Positions 1-6,659 of a stretch of DNA of 12,412 bases are shown here, piece after piece. This DNA is from Anaerolineales bacterium UBA3940 (lineage in GTDB: Bacteria > Chloroflexota > Anaerolineae > Aggregatilineales > UBA3940), in contig DGDY01000042.1 of the NCBI GenBank assembly GCA_002385675.1, forward strand, positions 1 to 12,412. The letters run 5' to 3'. A program made the position numbers and the translations under genes. Within the stretch, counting starts at the first letter, position 1, and each line of letters starts with the position of its first letter. Below the pieces are notes generated by a model. That model was not told the origin of the DNA, made no database searches, and was given only the letters and a program-made list of their open reading frames with translations.

Positions 1-2
1 TG

Positions 3-392
3 TTCACCTGCGTGGTCTGCGGCGATAAGCTCCAGCCCGTCGACCAGTTTTACAATGTGGAGCTTGGCGGCGTGGTCTGCCCCAAGTGTGGCTACGAGCG
101 CGGCAGCGCCCGTCCGCTCTCCTTGAAGGCGCTCAAGGTGCTGCGCTATCTGCAAACCCGGCCCTTTGAGGTCGTCGAGCAGGTGCGGCTCAGCGCGCCC
201 GTCCACCGGGAAACCGAGCGCCTGCTGTTCCAGACGCTGACCTACCACCTGGAGCGGCGGCTTAAATCGGCGAGCTTTTTAGAAAGGCTGCGCCGGGAGT
301 GGAAGGCCCTGCCCCGCAGCGCGGGGACAGCCGACCCCGGCGAGGAGCTTGGCGACGACGAGGAGGCGACGGAAGTCACGTCGCCGGATTGA
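3..392 (+). CDS. recO: DNA repair protein RecO, C-terminal part (5' end outside window)
   Basis: The reading frame is open from base 3 and ends at TGA 390-392, giving about 129 residues of a protein that starts upstream. It has the RecO C-terminal zinc-finger pattern: CVVC encoded at 9-20, then a GG followed by CPKC (GGVVCPKCG), about 20 residues apart. The helical tail that follows (LKVLRYLQTRPF, then LTYHLERRLKSASFLERL) matches the RecO C-terminal helices. In known families RecO binds DNA and works with RecR to load RecA onto SSB-coated single strands during recombinational gap repair. A GTG at base 12 is only an internal valine codon, because the first zinc-binding cysteine lies upstream of it. 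The gene ends 30 bases before a strong terminator and faces the regulator genes convergently. The family assignment is fairly sure from the Zn motif and tail, although the N-terminal OB-fold is not visible. Confidence 0.87.
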   Translation, partial: FTCVVCGDKLQPVDQFYNVELGGVVCPKCGYERGSARPLSLKALKVLRYLQTRPFEVVEQVRLSAPVHRETERLLFQTLTYHLERRLKSASFLERLRREWKALPRSAGTADPGEELGDDEEATEVTSPD

Positions 393-421
393 TGTCGCAG
401 CAGGGGCAATAGAAACAACAT

Positions 422-452
422 GCCCGGCGCGTGGGCTTGCGCCGGGCTTTTT
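422..452. terminator. Strong intrinsic terminator shared by convergent genes
   Basis: A perfect 9-bp GC stem (GCCCGGCGC at 422-430 with GCGCCGGGC at 439-447) has an 8-base loop and is followed by TTTTT at 448-452 on the plus strand. This ends recO transcription. On the minus strand the hairpin lies just past the stop codon at 456-458 and is followed by a T-rich stretch (TGTTGTTTC), so it probably also ends the regulator operon. Confidence 0.88.
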
Positions 453-455
453 GAT

Positions 456-1352
456 CTACGAGAGCGACCGCAGCCGGGCGGGCAGGCGCAGCGGGCCTTT
501 CGGCGCGCGCTCGCGCTGATACTTGGCGACGAGCACGCGCAGCGCGTCTACCTTCACCCGTATGATGTTCAGCGACATGAACGGCACGTCCTCAAAGCCC
601 ATGCGCATGCTGCCCCGCCGCCGGTCGGAGTCACCGTAGAACCGCTCCGCAAGCGTCGCAAAGCGGCGCGGCAGTTCCGCACGCAGGCGGGCGAACGCCG
701 GGTACGGCAGCCCGAGCAGGAAGTGCTCGTCGCGCGGGTGGCCGAGGAAGGTGCGCTCCGGGTCAATCTCGTGCAGCACGTCGCCGAGCAGCTTGGCCGT
801 GCTGCGCTGCACCTGGGCGGCGGCATCTTTGCCGTACTTGGTGCGGAAGTCGGCATAGTGCCTGATCTCTACGTTGACGTAGATCACCTCGGGGTCGTCG
901 AGCAGTTCCGGCAGGCGCTCGACGATCAGGTCAATGTTGGGCAGGCTGGTTTTCGGGTCGACAAGCGGCGTCGTGCTCTTCTTGATCACCCGGTCGAGGA
1001 TCTTCTGCACGCGCAGCCGCAGCTCCTCCACGTCGAAGGGCTTGGTCAGGTAGTCGTCCGCGCCCATCTCCAGCCCGTCGAGGCGGCTGCTGCTTGAGTC
1101 CTTGCGGGTGAGGAAGATGATCGGGATGTCCTTCGTGCGGGCATCGCCGCGCAACTTGCGGCACACGGCGTAGCCGTCCATATCGGGCAGGATGATATCG
1201 AGGATGATCACCTGGGGCGCGCAGTCAAACGCCAGCCGGATCGCCTCCGAGCCGGTGTGCGCGCTGACCACCTCGTACCCGGCCAGCTCAAAATAGCGGC
1301 GGAGCAAATCAGCGGTATAAATCTCGTCCTCAACCACCAGAATTGTGTTCAT
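456..1352 (-). CDS. Response regulator: receiver domain plus degenerate GGDEF-like domain
   Basis: This protein has 298 residues. Residues 1-120 form a CheY-like receiver with an intact phosphorylation site: acidic pair E8/D9, phosphoacceptor D52 in ILDIILPDMDG, T82 and K104. Residues 130-285 resemble a diguanylate cyclase fold. DPKTSLPN (132-139) matches the D-x-LTGLPN entry motif, and the following strand ending in DFRTKYG (168-174) matches the family's DHFKxINDxYG. The signature GGDEF, however, reads HPRDEHF (205-211), so both glycines are lost. The residues that position GTP are therefore altered. I infer it does not make c-di-GMP and may instead bind GTP or a partner protein. It lies 44 bases downstream of the REC-CpaE gene and is very likely its operon partner. 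An AGG a few bases before ATG 1352 could serve as ribosome site. The input histidine kinase is not visible here. Confidence 0.85.
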   Translation of the reverse strand: MNTILVVEDEIYTADLLRRYFELAGYEVVSAHTGSEAIRLAFDCAPQVIILDIILPDMDGYAVCRKLRGDARTKDIPIIFLTRKDSSSSRLDGLEMGADDYLTKPFDVEELRLRVQKILDRVIKKSTTPLVDPKTSLPNIDLIVERLPELLDDPEVIYVNVEIRHYADFRTKYGKDAAAQVQRSTAKLLGDVLHEIDPERTFLGHPRDEHFLLGLPYPAFARLRAELPRRFATLAERFYGDSDRRRGSMRMGFEDVPFMSLNIIRVKVDALRVLVAKYQRERAPKGPLRLPARLRSLS

Positions 1353-1396
1353 AGGGCCTGCCAGAAAACTTGACCAGTACGTGCATCGGCTCCGCG

Positions 1397-2581
1397 TTAT
1401 AACTGCCGGGCCAGTTGGCGGACGCTCTGTGCGAAGAGAGAGCCAGGCTGTGAGATGATGAGCGGCACGCCATCCGTCAGCGCCTGGACCTGCGCCGGCT
1501 CATACGGGATGGTCGCCGCAAGCGGACGGTTGATCGACGCCACCACGTCGTCGGTCGAGATGCCGTAGGGGCGCGTCCGGCTCAGCACGACCAGCACATC
1601 CCCCGGCAGCCCCATCGCCTCGATGCGCTGAAGCCGCTCGCGTGCAGGCAGCAGATCAGCCGGGTCCTCGCCCATGACGAGCACCATCTGCCGCGCCAGG
1701 CAGAGTACCTCGGCGGTCATGAGGTTGCGCTCCATCGGCAGGCTGATCACGATCTGCGGGAAGGCCTCGGCCAGCACTTCCACAATATAGCCAAGCTGGT
1801 CCGGATTGAGCAGCCGGTCGGTCGGCTCAACGGGCGCGGCGAGCAGCGCAAGGCCCCGACCCCGGTCGAACGAGAGCGCCGCACCGATGCGCCGCTTGTC
1901 CCCGCCCGGCGGCACATCGAGCAGATCAGCCCAGGTGGAGCGCGGCGGCGCCATCCGCAGGTGGATAGCTGCCCTGCCGTCGTACGGGTGCAGGTCCACG
2001 AGGCAGGTACGACTGCCCTCGGCGAGCGCCAGTGCGAGGTTTACGGCCAGCGTCGTCGCACCGGCCCCGCTCGTCAGCCCCATGACGGCGGTGACGCCCG
2101 GCGTCACAACGCGCGCAGCCACCGGGTGGGGGTGCGCCTCGCGGCGGGCGGGCGGCGCGGGCTCGGCAGCCGGGGCGGGCATCGGAGGCGGCGAAGGCAA
2201 GGGATAATTGCGCGGGCCGGTCCGCAGCAGGACCTCGACCCGCCCGACCAGATCGTCGCGGGTTACCGGCTTGTTGACGAAGTCGTCCGCACCTGATTCG
2301 GCGGCGGCTTCACGCTGGTCGACCTGGTTCAGCGCGGTCAGCACGAGCAAAGGGATGTCACTCGTCTCCGGGTCTTCCCGCAGGATGCGGCAGACCTCGT
2401 GCCCGGTGATATCGGGCATCATGATGTCCACAACGGCGATGTCGGGGTGCAGCCGCCGCGCGATCTCTATTCCCTTGTGACCGTCATTAGCAAGGATAGG
2501 TTCATGGCCTGCCCGCTTGAGCATGAGGCTCATCATTTGCAGGAGGCTGGTGTCGTCGTCGATGACTAGAATGCGGGCCAT
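1397..2581 (-). CDS. Response regulator receiver fused to a CpaE/MinD-like ATPase domain
   Basis: This protein has 394 residues. Residues 1-120 are a receiver with all key residues present: D8/D9, phosphoacceptor D52 in VVDIMMPDITG, T82 and K104-P105. Residues 123-153 form a Pro/Ala-rich linker. Residues 160-394 are a ParA/MinD-type P-loop domain of the CpaE/TadZ kind. Its Walker A region reads GLTSGAGATT (168-177), so both the deviant-Walker signature lysine and the GKT lysine of KGGxGKT are absent. The strand CLVDLHPYDG corresponds to the usual D-L-D strand of the family. CpaE/TadZ proteins place the Flp/Tad pilus machinery at a cell location. No tad or flp genes are visible here, so a pilus role is unproven; protein localisation or scaffold work is an inference. 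It is the first gene of a two-gene operon, with the promoter at 2648-2676. ATG 2581 is the natural start of the receiver domain; the ribosome site is weak. Confidence 0.87.
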   Translation of the reverse strand: MARILVIDDDTSLLQMMSLMLKRAGHEPILANDGHKGIEIARRLHPDIAVVDIMMPDITGHEVCRILREDPETSDIPLLVLTALNQVDQREAAAESGADDFVNKPVTRDDLVGRVEVLLRTGPRNYPLPSPPPMPAPAAEPAPPARREAHPHPVAARVVTPGVTAVMGLTSGAGATTLAVNLALALAEGSRTCLVDLHPYDGRAAIHLRMAPPRSTWADLLDVPPGGDKRRIGAALSFDRGRGLALLAAPVEPTDRLLNPDQLGYIVEVLAEAFPQIVISLPMERNLMTAEVLCLARQMVLVMGEDPADLLPARERLQRIEAMGLPGDVLVVLSRTRPYGISTDDVVASINRPLAATIPYEPAQVQALTDGVPLIISQPGSLFAQSVRQLARQL

Positions 2582-2631
2582 AGGTGGGCAGCCTTTACAT
2601 CGGTCGAGAAGCCGACAAACAGGGGCTCGCG

Positions 2632-2647
2632 TAACGGTGCGCCGTTA
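2632..2647. promoter_or_regulatory. Perfect 16-bp dyad over the predicted +1 site (possible operator)
   Basis: TAACGG (2632-2637) and CCGTTA (2642-2647) form a perfect 6-4-6 inverted repeat. It starts one base past the predicted -10 element of the minus-strand promoter and covers the predicted transcription start near 2641. That geometry suits a repressor site for a dimeric regulator. The binding protein is unknown. Confidence 0.45.
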
Positions 2648-2676
2648 ATTGTACGCCATCTATCGGGAGAGGCCAA
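2648..2676 (-). promoter_or_regulatory. Sigma-70 type promoter of the REC-CpaE operon
   Basis: Read on the minus strand, TTGGCC (2676-2671) and TACAAT (2653-2648) are separated by exactly 17 bases. The matches to consensus are 4/6 and 5/6. Start of transcription is predicted near 2641, leaving a leader of about 60 bases before ATG 2581. Confidence 0.6.
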
Positions 2677-2707
2677 TAAGTCAGACTACCCAGTTTGTAG
2701 TGTGAAT

Positions 2708-2743
2708 CCCCTTACCCCGGTGCGAGCGTGTGGGGATAAGGGG
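2708..2743. repeat. Imperfect inverted repeat in intergenic DNA
   Basis: CCCCTTACCCC (2708-2718) pairs with GGGGATAAGGGG (2732-2743) with a single bulged base and a 13-base loop. It lies between the terminator of the NarL-like gene and the promoter of the next operon. No T-tract follows on either strand, so it is more likely a protein site or backup RNA structure than a terminator. Confidence 0.45.
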
Positions 2744-2762
2744 ACCAAACGCCATGAGCCCA

Positions 2763-2796
2763 AAACAAAAACGCCGCCCCCGGGCGGGAGCGGCGT
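2763..2796 (-). terminator. Intrinsic terminator of the NarL-like regulator
   Basis: On the minus strand a stem of ACGCCGC paired with GCGGCGT (arms at 2790-2796 and 2771-2777) is followed by TTTTGTTT (2770-2763). It begins 18 bases after the stop codon of the gene that ends at 2815. Confidence 0.82.
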
Positions 2797-2814
2797 CGCG
2801 AACGGGTCGATCCG

Positions 2815-3567
2815 CTACGCAGCCGACCCAACAGGGTCCGCAGGCTTCACATAATACGGCTGATCCAGCATCGTATAGCGCAGGAAGGCGCGCTCGGCGG
2901 GGCTGGCATCCATCGGGTAGATGGTGTCATCCTCCGCCTCAAGGATGCGGTAGCCCTCTTTAATGTAGCTGCGGACCGTGCTGACGCTGACACCCATCTC
3001 CTCGGCGGCGATGCTGGCGGGAAGCCCCTCCACCACACACAGCCACAGCGCCTGCTCAACCCGGTCCGTCAGCCGAGGGAAAGACCGGCGTTCCGGCAGT
3101 ACGGCAATGGGACCAATATGGCTGCTCCCCCCGGCGATGCACCGCGCCACCTCGCCGGTCACGGTGAAGGGGTGCGTCAGCGCATACTTGACAGCGCTCG
3201 CCAGCCCCAGGCCGACCTCCTCCCGCATCAGGTAGGCGCGCGCGCCCGCCGCCTTCGCCGCGAGCGCCTCCTCGGCGTCAACCTGATGCGCCAGGCACAC
3301 CACGCCCACGTCGTTAAACTGGTTCATGATCAGCCGGATAAGCCCCGCCAGCGCATCGGCTCCGGAGGCGAGGCTCGTATCGAGGAGCACTGCGTCAAGG
3401 CGGGTCAGGGCGGCGTCACGGTGCTTGTCGGCGAACATGCCGTGCGGCGAGCTGGCCGTGCCGACAACCCGCGTCCGCCGGTCCCAACTCAGGTAGCTTA
3501 CCATGGCTTGCCGGGCAAAAATATCACGTTCGATGACGAAAATACGGATGGTGTCGCCGTTAAACAT
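2815..3567 (-). CDS. NarL/LuxR-like DNA-binding regulator with degenerate receiver domain
   Basis: This protein has 250 residues from ATG 3567. I prefer that start to GTG 3585 because GGGAG at 3575-3579 sits 7 bases before the ATG. Residues 7-125 look like a NarL-type receiver: IRIFVIERD at the start, D63 in AVLLDTSL, and AGARAYLMREE near its end. The pocket is eroded: one of the usual acidic pair is R14 (the other is E13), the Thr/Ser position appears to be A93, and the conserved Lys appears to be R115. Residues 167-209 form a helix-turn-helix of the LuxR/sigma-4 type (LTDRVEQALWLCVVEGLP, then SVSTVRSYIKEG as recognition helix). It is therefore probably a transcription factor whose switch may not use phosphorylation. 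It is monocistronic, divergent from priA, and closed by its own terminator. Its target could include the dyads in the adjacent intergenic DNA, which is inference. Confidence 0.78.
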   Translation of the reverse strand: MFNGDTIRIFVIERDIFARQAMVSYLSWDRRTRVVGTASSPHGMFADKHRDAALTRLDAVLLDTSLASGADALAGLIRLIMNQFNDVGVVCLAHQVDAEEALAAKAAGARAYLMREEVGLGLASAVKYALTHPFTVTGEVARCIAGGSSHIGPIAVLPERRSFPRLTDRVEQALWLCVVEGLPASIAAEEMGVSVSTVRSYIKEGYRILEAEDDTIYPMDASPAERAFLRYTMLDQPYYVKPADPVGSAA

Positions 3568-3814
3568 TAAGCGTCTCCCACTCACTCATCGCTCAGACAC
3601 CACAGGCGAGCAGCTTCCTGCTGGGCCGCTGTGGTGAGAGCGCCGGCTGCTCTCGTGGAGGGGTCTGGGGGCTGATGTACCGCGCGTCGCGCGGTTCTAT
3701 CTAACAAACCAATCGAGGGGAAAGGGCCACATGCCCTGTTCGGCGCTCACCATCCACGTAGCGGCCAGATCGTGAAACTAGCAGGTGTTCGCGCTCATAA
3801 ATTTGTACGCATCC

Positions 3815-3844
3815 GGGTGAGAAAAGTTGCAGAGATTCTCACCC
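3815..3844. repeat. Perfect 9-12-9 inverted repeat upstream of priA
   Basis: GGGTGAGAA (3815-3823) and TTCTCACCC (3836-3844) are exact inverted copies separated by 12 bases. They lie about 75 bases before the priA -10 element. The T-run after it is too short for a clear terminator. It may be a regulator binding site or the hairpin of an upstream RNA. Confidence 0.5.
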
Positions 3845-3885
3845 TTGTGCCGCTGTTAGCCCACAAGAGGTGGGGGTTTACACCA

Positions 3886-3897
3886 GAACTTCTGTTC
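3886..3897. promoter_or_regulatory. LexA-like SOS box (GAAC-N4-GTTC) at the priA promoter
   Basis: GAACTTCTGTTC is a perfect GAAC-N4-GTTC dyad, the core of the LexA site established in Bacillus and Mycobacterium. It overlaps the likely -35 element, so a bound repressor would block RNA polymerase. Including one flanking base, the site agrees at 12 of 13 positions with the site at 6830-6842. A second, ungapped palindrome GTTCGAAC (3894-3901) overlaps it. LexA itself is not in the window, so the regulator identity is inference. Confidence 0.55.
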
Positions 3898-3924
3898 GAA
3901 CTCGCCACCCGATCGCGGTATAAT
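3895..3924 (+). promoter_or_regulatory. Promoter of priA
   Basis: A perfect TATAAT lies at 3919-3924. The only -35 candidate at suitable spacing is weak (TTCGAA at 3895-3900, 18-base spacer). Transcription should start near 3931. The promoter lies inside the longest open frame, which rules out the GTG at 3772 as start for transcripts made here. Confidence 0.6.
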
Positions 3925-3960
3925 CGCGGCGAAATGTTCACGCACTGCCGGGGGCTCACG

Positions 3961-6543
3961 ATGTTTGCCGAGGTCGCCGTTAACCTGCCCGTCGAGGGCA
4001 CGTTTCATTACCACATCCCGCCCGCGTTGAACGGGCAGCTTAAGACCGGCCATCTGGTCGAAGTCTCCTTCGGCAGGCAGAAGGCCCAGGGCATAGTATT
4101 GCGCCTGACGCCCGACTCCCCGGTGCCGGAAACGAAACCCATCCTGCGCCTCGTCGATCACCGCCCGGTGATTACCCCGCGCCAGCTTGCCTTTGCGCGC
4201 TGGCTCTCGGAGGAGTACCTTGCGCCGCTCGCGGACTGCGTGCGGCTGTTCATCCCGCCGGGGCTGTCCAAGCGCGGGGATGTCATTATCATCCCCCTGA
4301 TCGACCCGGAAGAGATCGAGCCGGAGAGCGACACACAGGCCCGCCTGCTGAAGCTCCTCGCCCGGCGCGGCCCGCTGCGCGGCAGGCAGATCGCCCAGTC
4401 GCTGCCCCGCCGCCAGTGGCGGCGCGCGATCGATAACCTGGTCGACCGGGGGCTGGCGCTCCGCGAGCCGGTGCTGGACCCGCCCTCCGTGCAGCCCAAG
4501 CAGGTCCGCGTGGTGGAGCTGGCCATCGCACCCTCACAGGTCGAAGCCGCCATCGAGCAGCACTTCAACCTCGATGACCTGCCGGCCAACTGGCGGGCGG
4601 CGGCCCAGCGCCGCGCAGACATTCTGCGGATGCTGGCGGCGGCCTGTGCGCCGGTGCAGGTCAGCCAGATCTACAGGACAGTGAGTGGCAGCACCCTCGA
4701 TGACCTGCACCGGCTGGCCGAGGATGACCTGATCACGCTGCGCGAGCGCGAGGTCTTCCGCGACCCGCTCGCCGGGCGCACCTTCCTGCCCGACCGCATG
4801 CCACAGCTAACGCCGCACCAGGCCGAGGCCTGGCAGATAATCCGGGAGTCTCTTCACGGCGAGGGCTTCCCACGCCCGATCCTGCTGCACGGCGTCACCG
4901 GCTCCGGCAAAACGGAGCTTTACCTGCGTGCGGTCGCGGAGGTGATCGCACAGGGCAAGAGCGCTATCGTGCTCGTGCCGGAGATCGCCCTCACCCCGCA
5001 GACGGTGCGGCGCTTCGGCGCGCGCTTCCCCGGGCGCATGGGGCTGATCCACAGCGGGCTTTCGGTGGGGGAACGTTATGACACGTGGCGGCGCGCACGC
5101 AACGGCCAGCTTGACCTGATCATCGGGCCGCGCTCAGCGCTGTTCGCCCCGCTCGACAACCTCGGGCTGATCGTGATCGACGAGTGCCACGACGACAGCT
5201 ACAAGCAGACGCCGCCCATCCCGCCGCCCTACTACCACGCCGTGCCCGCCGCCATCGAGCTGGCCCGGCAGTACGGGGCGCTCGTCATCATGGGCAGCGC
5301 CACGCCCGACATCACCAGCTACACCCGCGCCGCGCCGCCCGGCATCGGCACGCCGGACCACTACACCCTGCTGGAGCTGCCCGCTCGCATCATGGGCCAC
5401 CGCGAGGCAATCGAGGCGCAGGCGGTGTACTACCGCATCGGGCATACACGCTACCGCCACCGGTCCGACGACCCCGACGAGGCAGTGATGATCGACCTGC
5501 CGCCCGTGCAGGTCGTGGACATGCGGCAGGAGCTGCGCGCGGGCAACCGCTCGATCTTCAGCCGGGCGCTGACCGGCGCGCTCAACGCCGTGCTGGAGCG
5601 GGACGAGCAGGCCATCCTCTTCCTGAACCGGCGCGGCACGGCGACTTACGTGTTCTGCCGGGAGTGCGGCCACGTGATAGAATGCCCGCGCTGCGAGATC
5701 CCGCTGACGTGGCACGTCCAGCACGCCGAGGGCAGTACGCAGCCGGGGATGCTCGTGTGCCACCACTGCGACTACCGCACCACCCACCCCGACGTCTGCC
5801 CGGCGTGCGGCTCCGAGCACGTCAAGTTCTTCGGCGGGGGCACGGAGCGGGTCGAGGAGGAGGTGCGGCGGCTTTTCCCCGGGGCGCGGCCCGTCCGCTG
5901 GGACCGCGACACGACAACCGGCAAAGGCTCGCACGATGCGCTCCTGCAGCGCTTCATCGACCGCGAGGCGAACGTGCTGATCGGCACGCAGATGGTCGCC
6001 AAGGGGCTGGACCTGCCGCTCGTGACGCTCGTCGGCGTGGTCAGCGCCGATACCGGGCTCTACCTGCCCGACTACCGCGCCGGGGAGCGCACCTTCCAGC
6101 TTCTGACGCAGGTGGCCGGGCGTGCCGGGCGCGGCCTGCTCGGCGGGCGGGTGATCCTCCAGACCTACGCGCCGGAGCACTACGCGATCCGCGCCGCCGC
6201 CGAGCACAACTACCATGCGTTCTACGAGCGCGAGCGCCAGTACCGTGCCAAGCTGGGCTACCCGCCATACAGCCGCCTCGTCCGGCTAGAGATCCGCGCG
6301 ACGAGCGCCGACCGCGCCAGACAGGAGGCCGAACGCCTGCACGCGCTCCTCAAGGCACGCATCGAGGAGGAGCGGCGCGTGGAAACTTCGCTCATCGGCC
6401 CCGCGCCGTGCTTCTACCCGCGCCTCGACAACCTGCACCGCTGGCACGTGATCGTCCGCGGCCCGGACCCCGTGTCGCTCGTCTCTGACCTGCGCTCGAC
6501 GGAGTCGCTCTACGTGGACGTGGACCCGGTGTCGCTGTTGTAG
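3961..6543 (+). CDS. priA: Primosomal protein N', replication restart helicase PriA
   Basis: This protein has 860 residues from ATG 3961. It opens with the conserved DNA 3'-end-binding region (FAEVAVNLPVEGTFHYHIP). Superfamily 2 helicase motifs follow: Walker A GVTGSGKT (311-318), DECH (407-410), GSATP (445-449), GTQMVAKG (from 675) and GRAGRG (720-725). Eight zinc-binding cysteines are at 566, 569, 575, 578, 600, 603, 613 and 616, as in known PriA. PriA recognises stalled forks and reloads the replicative helicase. Start choice: MFAEV is the usual family start and a GGGGG lies just upstream. ATG 3934, in frame and about 3 bases from the predicted transcript end, is an alternative that adds nine residues. 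Oddities: motif II is DECH where DEEH is usual, and about 37 extra residues (477-513) lie between GSATP and VVDMRQEL. The LexA-like box suggests damage induction. No terminator with a T-tract follows it. Confidence 0.95.
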   Translation: MFAEVAVNLPVEGTFHYHIPPALNGQLKTGHLVEVSFGRQKAQGIVLRLTPDSPVPETKPILRLVDHRPVITPRQLAFARWLSEEYLAPLADCVRLFIPPGLSKRGDVIIIPLIDPEEIEPESDTQARLLKLLARRGPLRGRQIAQSLPRRQWRRAIDNLVDRGLALREPVLDPPSVQPKQVRVVELAIAPSQVEAAIEQHFNLDDLPANWRAAAQRRADILRMLAAACAPVQVSQIYRTVSGSTLDDLHRLAEDDLITLREREVFRDPLAGRTFLPDRMPQLTPHQAEAWQIIRESLHGEGFPRPILLHGVTGSGKTELYLRAVAEVIAQGKSAIVLVPEIALTPQTVRRFGARFPGRMGLIHSGLSVGERYDTWRRARNGQLDLIIGPRSALFAPLDNLGLIVIDECHDDSYKQTPPIPPPYYHAVPAAIELARQYGALVIMGSATPDITSYTRAAPPGIGTPDHYTLLELPARIMGHREAIEAQAVYYRIGHTRYRHRSDDPDEAVMIDLPPVQVVDMRQELRAGNRSIFSRALTGALNAVLERDEQAILFLNRRGTATYVFCRECGHVIECPRCEIPLTWHVQHAEGSTQPGMLVCHHCDYRTTHPDVCPACGSEHVKFFGGGTERVEEEVRRLFPGARPVRWDRDTTTGKGSHDALLQRFIDREANVLIGTQMVAKGLDLPLVTLVGVVSADTGLYLPDYRAGERTFQLLTQVAGRAGRGLLGGRVILQTYAPEHYAIRAAAEHNYHAFYERERQYRAKLGYPPYSRLVRLEIRATSADRARQEAERLHALLKARIEEERRVETSLIGPAPCFYPRLDNLHRWHVIVRGPDPVSLVSDLRSTESLYVDVDPVSLL

Positions 6544-6618
6544 CAGGGAAGGGACCGGGGAATGGGGTAAAGCGGCATATACCCACGCCCTGGTCTTCGC
6601 TTAACTTGACAGCTATGT

Positions 6619-6641
6619 GGGGCGGCTCTGAGAGCCGCCCC
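6619..6641. repeat. GC-rich perfect palindrome downstream of priA
   Basis: GGGGCGGCTCT (6619-6629) and AGAGCCGCCCC (6631-6641) are exact inverted copies around a single base. It lies 76 bases after the priA stop. There is no T-tract on either side, so it is not a classic terminator. The form GTxGGGGCGG...CCGCCCCTAC resembles dispersed intergenic palindromes that I recall from Chloroflexota and cyanobacteria; a genome search would be needed to confirm this. Confidence 0.6.
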
Positions 6642-6659
6642 TACCAACCGCACCGTTGA

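Larger units (their letters stand above)
3568..3960. other. Divergent intergenic region between NarL-like gene and priA, rich in hairpins
   Basis: This 393-base stretch has no convincing gene. The open frame from GTG 3772 is just an upstream extension of priA. It holds perfect inverted repeats at 3598-3605/3629-3636 (8 bp), 3636-3641/3649-3654 (6 bp), 3679-3686/3688-3695 (8 bp, almost a pure palindrome) and 3723-3727/3733-3737 (5 bp). The 9-bp repeat and the priA promoter are listed separately. I could not find a good promoter for the minus-strand gene. Confidence 0.6.

Noticed and set aside
420..1097. Long plus-strand open frame of 225 codons
   Set aside because: It lies antisense to the receiver/GGDEF-like gene, starts inside the terminator and has no recognisable domain. 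It is a GC-driven shadow frame.
2730..2963. Plus-strand frame of 77 codons after the REC-CpaE promoter region
   Set aside because: It runs through the terminator at 2763-2796 and then antisense to the NarL-like gene; no motif and no ribosome site.
5134..6488. Long open frames of 360 codons (-) and 434 codons (+) across priA
   Set aside because: Both overlap well-supported priA helicase and zinc motifs in other frames and are made of low-complexity Arg/Ala/Gly runs.
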